From the NCBI GenBank assembly GCA_004123355.1, contig SCHM01000004.1, positions 1,054,001-1,118,000 on the forward strand: a stretch of DNA of 64,000 nt, in the 5' to 3' direction. Under the pieces are notes generated by a model. That model did not search any database, was not told where the DNA came from, and was given only the letters and a program-made list of their open reading frames with translations. This DNA is from Amphirosellinia nigrospora. Lineage: Eukaryota > Ascomycota > Sordariomycetes > Xylariales > Xylariaceae. Position 1 is the first letter of the stretch. The number at the start of each line of letters is the position of its first letter. Position numbers and translations under genes: made by a program. This document shows positions 36,007-45,647 of this stretch, in pieces.

Positions 36007-36802
36007 ATGGCATCTTCGAAGGTGTCCGTCCTCAAGTTCGTCGGGACCGTTTCCCTCGGTCTTCTGACTGTAAGTCTCTGGCCCTCTGCCCCTCGTCACG
36101 CTCAAAAAACCCCGCGCTCGAAGCTTCAGGCTGGTGATGAGCCATCTTACCCGAGATTCAGAGTCGCCTCATCTACTCGCCACTTTTCGCCATTGAATTT
36201 GCTAAATCTAGTCATCCAATCAGGGAACTTCATACACACTCTCTACCCTCACGATTCCGTCCCTGCTCGAACTATCCTCCTCCTCCACAGCAGCCAAAGC
36301 CTTCCGATCATTGGCATCAACAGCCACCACCCACCTCGTCGCACTATCAAGCGTCTCGGGCTCCGCCTTCTTCTTGGCCTTCATACTCTCGCCCAGGGGC
36401 TATAGACATCCTTACCTCCTCTACACTTCCGTCTTCTGCCTCGGCACCCGCCTGACCAATTACGTCACTCCCTCCATCTTCAGCAAACCGTCGTCGAGCT
36501 CCTCATCCGCCGCCGCCCAACGACGAGCCGCCGTTGCACAAGCACGCAGAGAGAAAGCCGCCGCAAGACGCATGGTAGCCAGCTACGATGTCCTCGATGA
36601 CTCGCACGCCGAAGAGGGCAGCGCTAGCGGCGAGGAGCTCCTGGAGGACGAGATCAACGGCGAGGAGGTCCGTACCGAGGTCGACTTCTTCGTCAAGAAC
36701 CAACTAGTCCAGACTGCCGTGGCTGGTTTAGGTTTCATGATAGCTGTGCTGGGCGTCTGGGGCGATGGTGCGCACTTGATTACCGACACTGTTTACATTT
36801 AG
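36007..36802 (+). CDS. Atg33-like mitochondrial outer-membrane mitophagy factor
   Basis: Atg33 is a small mitochondrial membrane protein that promotes selective mitophagy in yeast. Exon 1 (36007-36069) encodes MASSKVSVLKFVGTVSLGLL; after an intron (GTAAGT..ATCAG) exon 2 runs 36224-36802. Hydrophobic helices: FVGTVSLGLLTGTSYTLS, ALSSVSGSAFFLAFIL, PYLLYTSVFCLGTRL and a final VAGLGFMIAVLGVWG. The family hallmark RHPYLLY is present after SPRGY. The central Ala/Arg-rich and acidic loop (AEEGSASGEELLEDEINGEE) is longer than in yeast. About 213 residues, no frameshift. Fungal members are assigned to Atg33 by this layout; direct function in mitophagy is inferred. Confidence 0.8.
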
Positions 36803-37592
36803 GTATTGGGTTGTAAGCTACGAGAAAACGACGAAGTTCTGTTGCCATGTTGAGATTGCTATTACACCTCTCTCATCGTTGGCCCTGAATGGGAGATTCA
36901 TTTAGTGGACTGGTGTTTACGGGATGTTTTGTTGAGAGGTTACTGTCATGTTGGAGTCTTCAGAGGATTGTTTATGGGTTCTTAATTTTTCAAGGCTGTT
37001 CTATGACCACTCCTCTCCCTATCCCCGGGGGTTTATCATAAGGATCATTCAGTAGAATAAGAAAATTTACTCTGAATCGCAAAAAAATAAAATAAAAAAT
37101 ACAGTTAGACTGGCGGTTAGCCTAGGTACCTTTCAATAAGGTATCGCACTTCGTCGTTACAATCGTCACTGCGAATAGTTTTTCAGCGCACTAGTCTCAT
37201 AATTTAAGCACAATTAGGCCTAGGAGTCGCATAGCGGTTGTATCGTCTTTTCATTTGGACATAAACGTCTGTGGCAAGGTGTATTAAGAGCCTACAGAGC
37301 ACGTTTAATCTACCCTACTGTGGTTAAATGTCTAATTGACGGCGAAATGAAAACGATACGAAATAATCAAAACTTCTCGATTAAATGGTTTTGTGAACCA
37401 CCACTTCATTCCGGCTAGTATTACAATATAACATTCCCAAACTAGGTAGTATGAGCCGTAACGCCTTGCCTCGTGGTAAAATAATGCCATGTGCAACGCC
37501 CGCCGCCCCCAAAAGATATATCGTTGGCCGTAAATCATACAAGAGGTTACGTTCGCCAACTTGTTCCTCTCCCCAGTCCCTTGGTTTTTTTG
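36803..37592. other. 3' intergenic between convergent genes
   Basis: About 790 bases holding both 3' UTRs. It has an A-rich run near 37,079-37,102 and one CCTAGGTACC palindrome near 37,121. No gene seen. Confidence 0.5.
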
Positions 37593-38398
37593 TTACAAGA
37601 AGAAAAAGACAACGAAGCAGAAGGCGATGAAACCACCCATGATGATGCCGTCGCGACGCTTCCTCGCCGAGATCTTTGCGATCAAGGTGTTGAGCCGGGA
37701 CCTGGCTCGCGGCCAGGGTGATCCGACGGTTGATGCTGGCGAGCGTCTCGCGCTGCAGGTTTGAAGCTCTCGTTGGGGCGTACGCCTGGCTCAGCACGCT
37801 GTCCACCATGTTGTGGGAGTTGTCGATCCGGTTCCGCTCGTCCAGCATGTACTCGGCCTCGGCCGCCTCGGGGTTGTTGGCCCGGTAGCTCTCGATGTCG
37901 TCTCGGACGTTCGACAGCAGGTTGGCGCGGTTGCGCGCCTCGTGCAGCTTCGACTTCAGGCGGCCGAGGTCCCGTCGGTGCTCTGCCAGCTTCTCCCGGA
38001 GAAGCGATAGGTTGTTCTGTTTCAGGGCCGACGAGGTTAGGCTTGCTTCGGAATCGAGCAACCGGCCGAGCTGGCCGACGACGGTCTCTCGTTATGGAAA
38101 AAGGGTTAGTCAGTCCGGATCGCCCAGCGAGGTAGGAATTTTGATTGGTATGCTCGGACCTTCTGCAACAGTGTTCATCTAACCTCGCTTCGGTTTCTCT
38201 CTCCTCCTTGCTCGGCTGCGGCGGGATGTTTGATACGGTAGAGTATTGTGAATATGTGTGGAATAGCGACTCAGTCTAGTAGCGGCTACGTCAGCGCCCG
38301 ATTCTCGTCGCACTTGCTCACGTTCTTGTTACCTGTGACTCTAAACTCCGGGCTTGCGTCGTAGCTGGGCCCAGCCCTGGTTCCCCGGCGGCGGCCAT
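37593..38398 (-). CDS. gos1: Golgi SNARE GOS1 (GOSR1/GS28 family)
   Basis: Q-SNARE for retrograde and intra-Golgi vesicle fusion. Pieces on the minus strand read: WAQLRRKARSLESQ (from the start at 38398), TESLFHTYSQYSTVSNIPP, ETEARLDE, then ETVVGQLGRLLDSEASLTSS, LKQNNLSLLREKLAEHRRDL, NNPEAAEAEYMLDERNRIDN, SHNMVDSVLSQAYA, LQRETLASINRRITLAASQV, and a C-terminal membrane anchor (GIIMGGFIAFCFVVFFFL). Introns lie after ESQ (GTAACA..CTAG) and before ETVV. The frame is unreliable: slips occur in the first 20 codons, near LDE, and before the anchor (about 37,695), and at AYAPNESFNLQRE a lost C and a gained A cancel within about 15 bases. The stop at 37593 is in the anchor frame. Exact intron borders at the second intron are uncertain. 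Confidence 0.88.
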
Positions 38399-38980
38399 GG
38401 TTTGAGGTAGGAATTAATGAGTGTTTCCGCCAGTGAGGCCAAGCGTCATGTGGGTGTAGCAGGAGTTGCGACGACAAGGATCGAGATATTAAACGAAGGC
38501 GCCAAGTTGCGACGTAGATAGAAAGTGGAGAAGTTGTGCTGGCCGACTTAAACAAAGAGTTCTAAAATCTGAGGAAACGCGGCCGGGAAACAGACGTATA
38601 CTGGATTAACGACCCTCTTACTAGTAAGTTAAATCAACGATTGAATGGCTGATGCAAGCCAACGAACCTTCTACTGCTGTGATGCGACACTGTGCCAGAT
38701 ACTGTATCTCTTACTGTCTTTTCCCCATAGCATTACAGCCACAGTGGCGGATGGAGCCGTCGGACCACAGCCACGCCCTGCCCGCCTACCTACCTAGGTA
38801 CCCGCTTATCGCTCAGAAACAGTCAGTGGTCTGTGCTCCTATGATTTCCACACAACTCTCCAAATCATTAGACCCTAAAAAGAATTTGGCGAAATTTCAC
38901 GACACGACCACCTCCCCCAAACGACGACGACCACCGACAACCCGGAGACCGCCAATTCCACACGCCCAACGCCACTCACG
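38399..38980. promoter_or_regulatory. Divergent promoter, gos1 / rpl35
   Basis: About 580 bases shared by two divergent genes. Contains a CTACCTACCTAGGTACCC palindromic motif near 38,788-38,806, about 180 bases before rpl35. No mapped start sites. Confidence 0.45.
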
Positions 38981-39717
38981 ATGGTAAGTCGGTCGCTCGA
39001 TTCCCATGTCGCCAATAGTCCCGAATACATGTGCATGTGCATGTGCAATGTGCAGCAGCTAACACGGCGTGCCGCATAGTCGACGTCCAAGGTCAAGACC
39101 GGTGCGCTCTGGAACAAGAGCAAGGATGACTTGATGAAGCAGCTCGGCGAGCTCAAGACCGAGCTGGGCCAGCTCCGTATCCAGAAAATCACATCATCCG
39201 GCAGCAAGCTGAACAAGATGTACGTACACCGATCCATTGTCCGGTGAAGGACGAGAACACCATTCGATACCCCTCGATATATCCCCCCGCCAATCTTTTT
39301 CCCGCCGCCATGCACCGACGATGGCAGGAGCACCCAATCTCGGACATTAGAAACTGATTCTTTTTTCTCTTACACAGTCACGACCTGCGAAAATCGATCG
39401 CCCGTGTCCTGACTGTTGTCAACCTCAAGCAACGCCAGCAGCTCCGCCTCTTCTACAAGAACAAGAAGTACCTTCCCCTCGATCTCCGACCCAAGCAGAC
39501 TCGTGCCATCCGCCGCCGCCTCTCGCCCGAGGAGAAGTCAAAGACCCTGGAGAAGACAAAGAAGAGGACTACGCATTTCCCTCAACGCAAATACGCTGTC
39601 AAGGTACGCTAGCCTTGGTTCCCTGCTACGATTATGGCCATTGGACAACAAAATGCAACGCTATGCTACCTACTTCGCGGTATCTGTGCTGACGTGATGG
39701 TTTTACAGGCTGCTTAA
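38981..39717 (+). CDS. rpl35: 60S ribosomal protein L35 (uL29)
   Basis: Structural protein at the exit tunnel of the large ribosomal subunit. Four coding exons: 38981-38983 (the ATG alone), 39080-39219, 39378-39603 and 39709-39717. Donors GTAAGT, GTACGT and GTACGC and acceptors CATAG, ACACAG and TTACAG are standard, and phases match. Together they give [93 protein letters not shown], about 125 residues, the usual length. The first coding exon holds only the start codon and the last only two codons plus the stop, so frame-based gene finding would miss both ends. No frameshift. Confidence 0.95.
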
Positions 39718-41451
39718 GTTAATCATTTCGGCTTTGGAGGGATCGGATACGGATGTAGAAGGCGTGGTTATTCCAAAACGGAATTTGACATTTGCATGGC
39801 ATCACAAGGCTTTTTCGGTTCATAGGTGTTACGAGGTTACTTGCAGCCAATGTTGCTGCTCCATACGCAAAAAAGAATTGCCTTCAGGCGCTGAGCCAAT
39901 CACCATCCAGTGTTCTTCCCAAAGCAACAAACGATACGTGATAAATGCGCCTGCCTGTCTGTACGACGCTGATGATTTGGTTCAACGAAGTTTGAGTCCA
40001 TGGGTGATGATGATGATGCATAAGGCATACGGTACACGGGCTCAAGAGTTTACGCAGTATCACCAAGTATATCAGGCGTTTGGCCACAGCTAATCAAACC
40101 TATGGAAAGCCAACTGTTTGCCCATGTGTATCTGATGTTCTCCTTTCCGCCCTAGACGACTGTGCGATCTTGCCTGTGAGCAGAAGCACGCGAACCCTAG
40201 AACTGCTTTCGAATTCCAAACTAGACCAGGCCAATCATGAGAATTGTCCTGAACTTATCTAAATACAGCGTCCTCGAGGTACTTTCATGAAGTAATATGT
40301 TTGTTAACGAGCTGCATTACAATTCATCTATCTGTATGGCATCGCAAGAAGGGGCTAATTGCAAGAGAAAATCCAAACCGAATGCATTATGTTAATAAGA
40401 CAAAGACTAACAAACCTCCCCTACCTTATTTTCTCATTTTGTTTCTCTACGGTAATCACACGAGATACCTTGCTTAGAGTAGACAGGTTTACAATCTGCA
40501 GAGTTTACTGCCTGGGTAGGTACCTAACCTACCCAGGTCTGTAGCTAGTAATTTAGGTACATAGCTACTTATGTAGGGCAGATAGGGTTTAACCGAAGAA
40601 AAGTCTAATCTGTCAGGTATGATGACATAGACAACCTTGCCGCGTGCCGTGCCGCGTACCTGAGTATGTCGGGGTTGTCTTGTCATCTTTTCTCCGGAAT
40701 GATGACATATACGCAGCTTCAACCTTGTCGTGTTCTTTGCTGGCCGATGCCGATGCGGGGAGAGAAAGAGGGGGGGGAATGATGACTCTCCCCCTTATCT
40801 TGAACGTCAACTCGTTTTTTCGAGTAAAGTGTTTTACTTACAATGAACCATGAAACGTTACCACATGACTTTAATGAAACAAAGCACCTCTCCGAGGGAT
40901 CATCAAAACAAATAAATCACCATATAACAACTTACCTACCTACCTCTTTGTTTTCTCCGTAACTTGCGCCCATCTCTATCTTCATGGAATCGAAATCGAG
41001 AAAAGTGGGTTACGGACTAGATGGCAAGCTTTCTCGCTCCGAATTGTTCCACCCTCTGGCTAATGGGCGTCGTTAGCTGGTATTGGGTTGGGAATATAGA
41101 GAAGAACATCATGTTCTCGAATGCAGCTTGGTGGTTACTAGGAACATAATCGATCATGCTGCCTTTCAGTAGGTAGGCAAAACAGTCCAGGTGTTGCCCT
41201 CACTACATATATATACTTCTGACAAATTTTCCCAACATCTCTGCGGCTAATGTCTCCAGCAGTGCTTCCCCTTTTTCTCTAGAAAGATTGCAATCGGATA
41301 TCTTGAGCGCGAAAATCATACAACGACCGGACGCTAGTATTATACACGTAAATAACAAATATCACACCCCTGATGCACCCTCCTTTTCCCATACCGGTAA
41401 AAAATATAAAACAAATAAAGGAGACACAAAGCTTTAAAATATAAAACAATG
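39718..41451. other. 1.7 kb intergenic, no gene seen
   Basis: Region between convergent rpl35 and the Zap1-like gene. It contains one perfect inverted repeat (see separate entry) and AT-rich stretches; open frames lack family features. The length is large for a convergent pair. Confidence 0.45.
40511..40537. repeat. Perfect 11-base inverted repeat
   Basis: Arms CCTGGGTAGGT and ACCTACCCAGG flank a 5-base spacer (ACCTA). It contains the TAGGTACCTA-type core seen dispersed between genes across the window. Confidence 0.8.
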
Positions 41452-43348
41452 CTATTGTGGTTTCCCGGCAGGGATATCAGGCAGCGGTTTGAAGTGAAGC
41501 ACCTCCTCTGACACAGTGGACTTGCTGCGGCTGTGCGCCATCTTCCTTTTGCCTGGTTTATGTGTTTCTCGGTGCCTGCGAAGTTGATCAAGTCTCCTGA
41601 ATGATCTTCCGCATGGTTGCCCTTTTACGATGTCGTCACATATGAACTTGTCCGACTTCACCGCATGGATCTTTCTATGCTTTGACAAGTTCGAAGACTC
41701 GGGAAAAGCCTTGCCACATATTTCACACCTTAATGGCTTTTCGCCCGTGTGTGTTCTCAAATGCATTGCTTCTCTGAGGTTAGTTGACGTTTAACTCGTG
41801 GTGATTGGAGACACGTACTTAGAGCGCTTTTTTGCTTAAAAGCCATGGTGCAGTCCTCGAAGGTGCATTTGTAGGGTTTATCTCCTGTATGTATCCTTTC
41901 GTGCTGTTGAAGTGCCTGATGCCCTGAAAAACGCTGGTGGCATATTTGGCAGGCAAACGGCTTGTCTGGGAAACATTAATAAGACGAAGAGGGGATATAT
42001 CGCTTCTTTGGCGATCACTTACAGATGGAATGTGTTGATATGTGACGGCGGAGTTTGCCACGCGTAACGAAAGGGTTATCTTGCTTCCTAGGGCATCCAG
42101 CCCATAGGCACGCATACCCGGGCTGACCTGTCATCTTGCCAATGTGGAATTCGCACAGATGATCGTGAAAATCTTTGGTATTTGTGAACTCTGCTCCACA
42201 TATCTCGCCTTGACCTACATTCGGATCGGTGTTGGCGGTCCATTGACAAATTAGCTTGTCCGGGTGATTAACCCTATCGTAAGGGGTGGGAGTAGGTAGG
42301 GACGGTGTTGATTGTAGCCGCATGTGTGAATCACTGGACCCAGGGCTCTTAATCTCGGTCGTGAGCTGAGGTGGGCTTGAAAGGTATGACTCATAATTCC
42401 TGTTATAAACTTGCTCGCCGGCGCGCGATGCTAGTGTATCGGAATGGAAAGTGAACGGTGTTTTCTCTCGAGCATGCAGTTCGGCAGGAGCGCGTAGCTC
42501 GCCTAACGTTTTCGCAGCGAGATGTTCCGATTCGGTATGGTTACAGGGCTGGCTATGGGGTTGGTGGAAGGGGAGTGTAACGGATGCTATTTGCGTGGGC
42601 AAATGGGTCGTTAAGTCAGGCACTTGTGCTAGGGAGATGTTGACACAGCTCGGATCGTCGCAAGGTACGCCACTTTCGGGACAATTGTCAAGGTCGCACA
42701 CAGAAGAAACACATTCCGAATTGCAAGAGGCTGTGCCATCTGCGTTTGGCGTTTGGGATAGCGTGCCTAGGTCTGCTGAGGTGAATTGACTGAAACATGG
42801 CGGAGGCTGAGTTGCGAGATCGTTGCTGTTTCCAAAACTGCCGGCGAATTCAGGTATTTGTTGCAATTGCTGCATGTCGAGCATGAAGTCTGGATGCTCA
42901 TAGATTGGCTGGTCCCTATACCATTGGGAACGGTCTGAATCTTGTAGAATGGTGCTTCCCGCGCAGTGACGGGGTGGATAGCTGATCCACGCACCGCACG
43001 CACCGAGCCCATGAGGGCGTTCATTGTTCGTGTGCGGAGCGATTAAGCCATCTCCCTGATGCGGCGGCACAAAATTGTGGCTGCTGGAATAGCATTTGGG
43101 AAGACACCCTCATGGGAAGTGTGAGAGATTTGTGGAAAACACTCTGATTGTATATCATTGGTATGGTTACCATTGCATTCTAGGTTATCCAAACCTAAGG
43201 GTTCACAGACGTCGGTCCACCAAGCGTCGGAAGGGACCCAATGGGGACAGTCGTCGTCGGTTGAGTTCGCTGAGTCCACAGGCTCACCAAGCATATATCC
43301 ACCGACACCGATGACGGCATCTTCGTCTACGTAATCGCTCTCCATCAT
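41452..43348 (-). CDS. Zap1/ZafA-like multi-C2H2 zinc-responsive factor
   Basis: Probable nuclear regulator, about 590 residues. Exons: 43348-42023, 41965-41819 and 41768-41452, joined by introns GTAAGT..CCCAG and GTACGT..AGAAG. The N-terminal two thirds is low in order and has clustered Cys/His (SCNSECVSSVCDLDNCPESG, CDDPSC), possibly a metal-sensing region. The C-terminal fingers follow Zap1 closely: ICQW..CG.EF with HLCEFH, then YACLWAGCPRKQ, KPFACQICHQRFSG, KPYKCTFEDC, THTGEKPLRCEICGKAF with PESSNLSKHRKIH, and a last CDDIVKGQPCGRSFRR. In yeast Zap1 the matching fingers are CQW..C, CLW..C and GEKPLQCKICGKRFNESSNL. One base is missing near 43,085-43,105 (FPKCYSSSHNF / PHQGDG). Alternatively another C2H2 factor with this finger layout; zinc response is inferred, and no ZRE-bearing target is identified here. 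Confidence 0.72.
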
Positions 43349-44638
43349 CCGGAGCGCGACGCGGCTTTATCCCCGTGATGGCGATCAACAGGAGAGGTGA
43401 CGAAGAGGACTGGGTCCGCGGGGTGAGCGCTGAGCATCAGGCGGATCCCACATATGCGCATTCGTACGTTTAGGGATGAGGCTATTCGCGAGAGAGGCGT
43501 GGCGCCGAGTCGTGCGGAGCGGTGCGAGCGCAACAAATCCAAATCCAACCCGAGTTGCGCACAAGAGTGTATGTAGGCGAGGTAAGGACTGAACAACCCA
43601 GCTGTTCTGCCGCCTAGGTACTTAGGTAAAGAAGATTGGAGGCATCGAAGCAAGCGAGTTCAAGTAATGCTACCAGCAGCCAGCAGCTTACTTGAGGCTG
43701 CTGAAAAAAAGCGGGATGATGTTGGATTGCACTTGACTTTACTATTTGAGAACCTTGATGGACGGGCGTTGGGCTTGGTTGTGGGTAGAACCTAGGTAGG
43801 TTCAATGCTCCCCTCCTACCTACCTAGTATATTCAAGTTACCTTAGATACCTACCTCAGGTGACCACCAAGTTTAGTAAGTCGTAAAACAAGGAACTCAG
43901 GCTATTTTTTGAGAGAGTAGGACTATGAATAGAGCTATCTCGATTTTTGTCTATTGTGGTGACTGTGCGGCATATGGCTCTTCACGGTTGTGTGGTTGAG
44001 GTGAGGTGAGGTCTATACCTTATGTACACTGGACGACAAAGATACAGTACGTGGGGGAGTTTGGCCATCAAGGTCCTCAGACCTTTTCCCGCCGACCACA
44101 GCACAGACACAGCACAAGGCATATTTTTGGCCCATAACCCCACATAGCCTCTAGCTTCTTTTATTTCTTACCACGTTAGCAAAGTAGGTACCTAGATAAG
44201 GTACCTTGAACGGCAGCGCGTAAGCGGGTAAAGCTGGCACCAATTGGCTGGATTCCGCATTCCGCCCTGCACAATTGATGGACAGGTAGTCTAACCAGGA
44301 TTTCATGTCAGTCGACTCGAGAGTGGACAGGGCATGATTCATTGTGGTACTAGCATTCTTATCGTCTCTTGCTAAATCAACTTTAAACCTTACATCTGGC
44401 CGGCTCTAAGGAGAAGGGAAACCGACAAAGAGTCACCTTTGAAGTGCACAACATGTGAATCAACACCGCGTCATCCAGCAGCTCATCAACCATACCATCA
44501 CACAGTTGGCCATCTCTTACTCGCGACTGAAGCATACATCCACACTTTGCTCTGGATCCATCAATAAGCGCTGGTATCCAAGTTTTAAACGCGCCACCCG
44601 AGCATATCGCCTGGGGTATACCCGGCTCGTGAGCAAGT
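43349..44638. promoter_or_regulatory. Divergent region with several TACCTAGG palindromes
   Basis: 1.3 kb between two divergent starts. It holds a cluster of palindromic motifs: cctaggtacttaggta (43,612 region), cctaggtagg and its imperfect inverse cctacctagt (43,791-43,830), tacctacctcagg (about 43,850) and taggtacctagataaggtac (about 44,185). No gene seen. Confidence 0.5.
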
Positions 44639-45301
44639 ATGGGAAACATATGCGGCAAGTCGGAAAGCGAGGCCTTTCAACAACCGGGTAGGGTTCTCGG
44701 ATCCGCACCGCCGCAGCCACAACGTGCCTCGGTGCCGGCACACGTTGGAGGGCCGCCACGAACCTTGGGCGGCGGTTCCCCATCTGCTCAACAGGACGGT
44801 GGGGATACGGATGACGCCCGGAGGCGAGCGGCCGAGGCGGCCGAGGTACGTATTACCATGCAGCCCATATCCCGCCCTCCCATCGTGATTACCTTATTCT
44901 TTCCGCATACCCTCCATATTCATTGCTCAGGGAGCTGAGTTTTGTACTCCTCTCTTTAAGTGCCGTAATATAACCATTTGCAGAGGCTTATCTAAACCAA
45001 CTGCACAGGCAAGAGCACAAGCTGCAAAACCATCGGGCAAGCTAGGCGCACAGCTGGCTGCCCAGAAGAAACAAACCAGGAAGTGAGTAATTCTCGGTGC
45101 CATTTTCTTTCTCTTTTGGCAACTTTGCCAGTTTCCTTTTAGGACAATATAGCATCTAGAATCTCTTAGCCTCCCATTAATTAGCTCCGAATATTAATAA
45201 CTAACCCCGACCATTAAAGTGATACACTTCAGGAGATTAGCAATATTGAGAGACGGCAACGAGATGCTGATGAAGTGGCACAAGCGAGGGCTCACAGTTA
45301 G
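44639..45301 (+). CDS. Small conserved fungal protein, likely N-myristoylated
   Basis: Three exons: 44639-44845, 45009-45082 and 45233-45301, about 115 residues. It begins MGNICGKSESEAFQQPGRVL, which fits an N-myristoylation signal (Met-Gly-Asn, small residue nearby) with a Cys at position 5 that could be palmitoylated, so membrane attachment is likely. Then come VGGPPRTLGGGSPSA, DARRRAAEAAE, PSGKLGAQLAAQKKQT and a final EISNIERRQRDADEVAQARA. This matches a small family seen across Pezizomycotina without known function. Exon 2 ends AGGAA before GTGAGT; one more A is needed to keep exon 3 in the conserved frame, in line with the homopolymer losses elsewhere. Without it a different tail would be read to 45407. 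Confidence 0.72.
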
Positions 45302-45647
45302 ACGAAGCGTGGCAAAAAAGATTGTGTGTATAACTAAGAATCATAATGCAACTGTCGGTACTATCCTCGGGGTCCTTGTTAAAGTGTGCGAACCACACCA
45401 CTTGTGAAAGAAGCGAATATGGACATTTATAAATGATCCACTACAATAATTTAGAACTCATTTTTTTTTTTGGTTAGGAGTACACTAAAAACTTCTGTCA
45501 AAATATATCAATACATAGCGAACGCCATTCTTGTTTCCTTGCGCAAAGCCCAGGAGAACCTATAGCCTGTTTTATTATCTTTGCAATCTTACCCAGGCCG
45601 ACCTGGACACATCCGTGTATGGGATGTTATAGAAGTTTACGCTTGTC
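45302..45647. other. Short 3' intergenic
   Basis: About 350 bases between convergent stops; AT-rich with a T run near 45,461. Nothing else seen. Confidence 0.5.
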
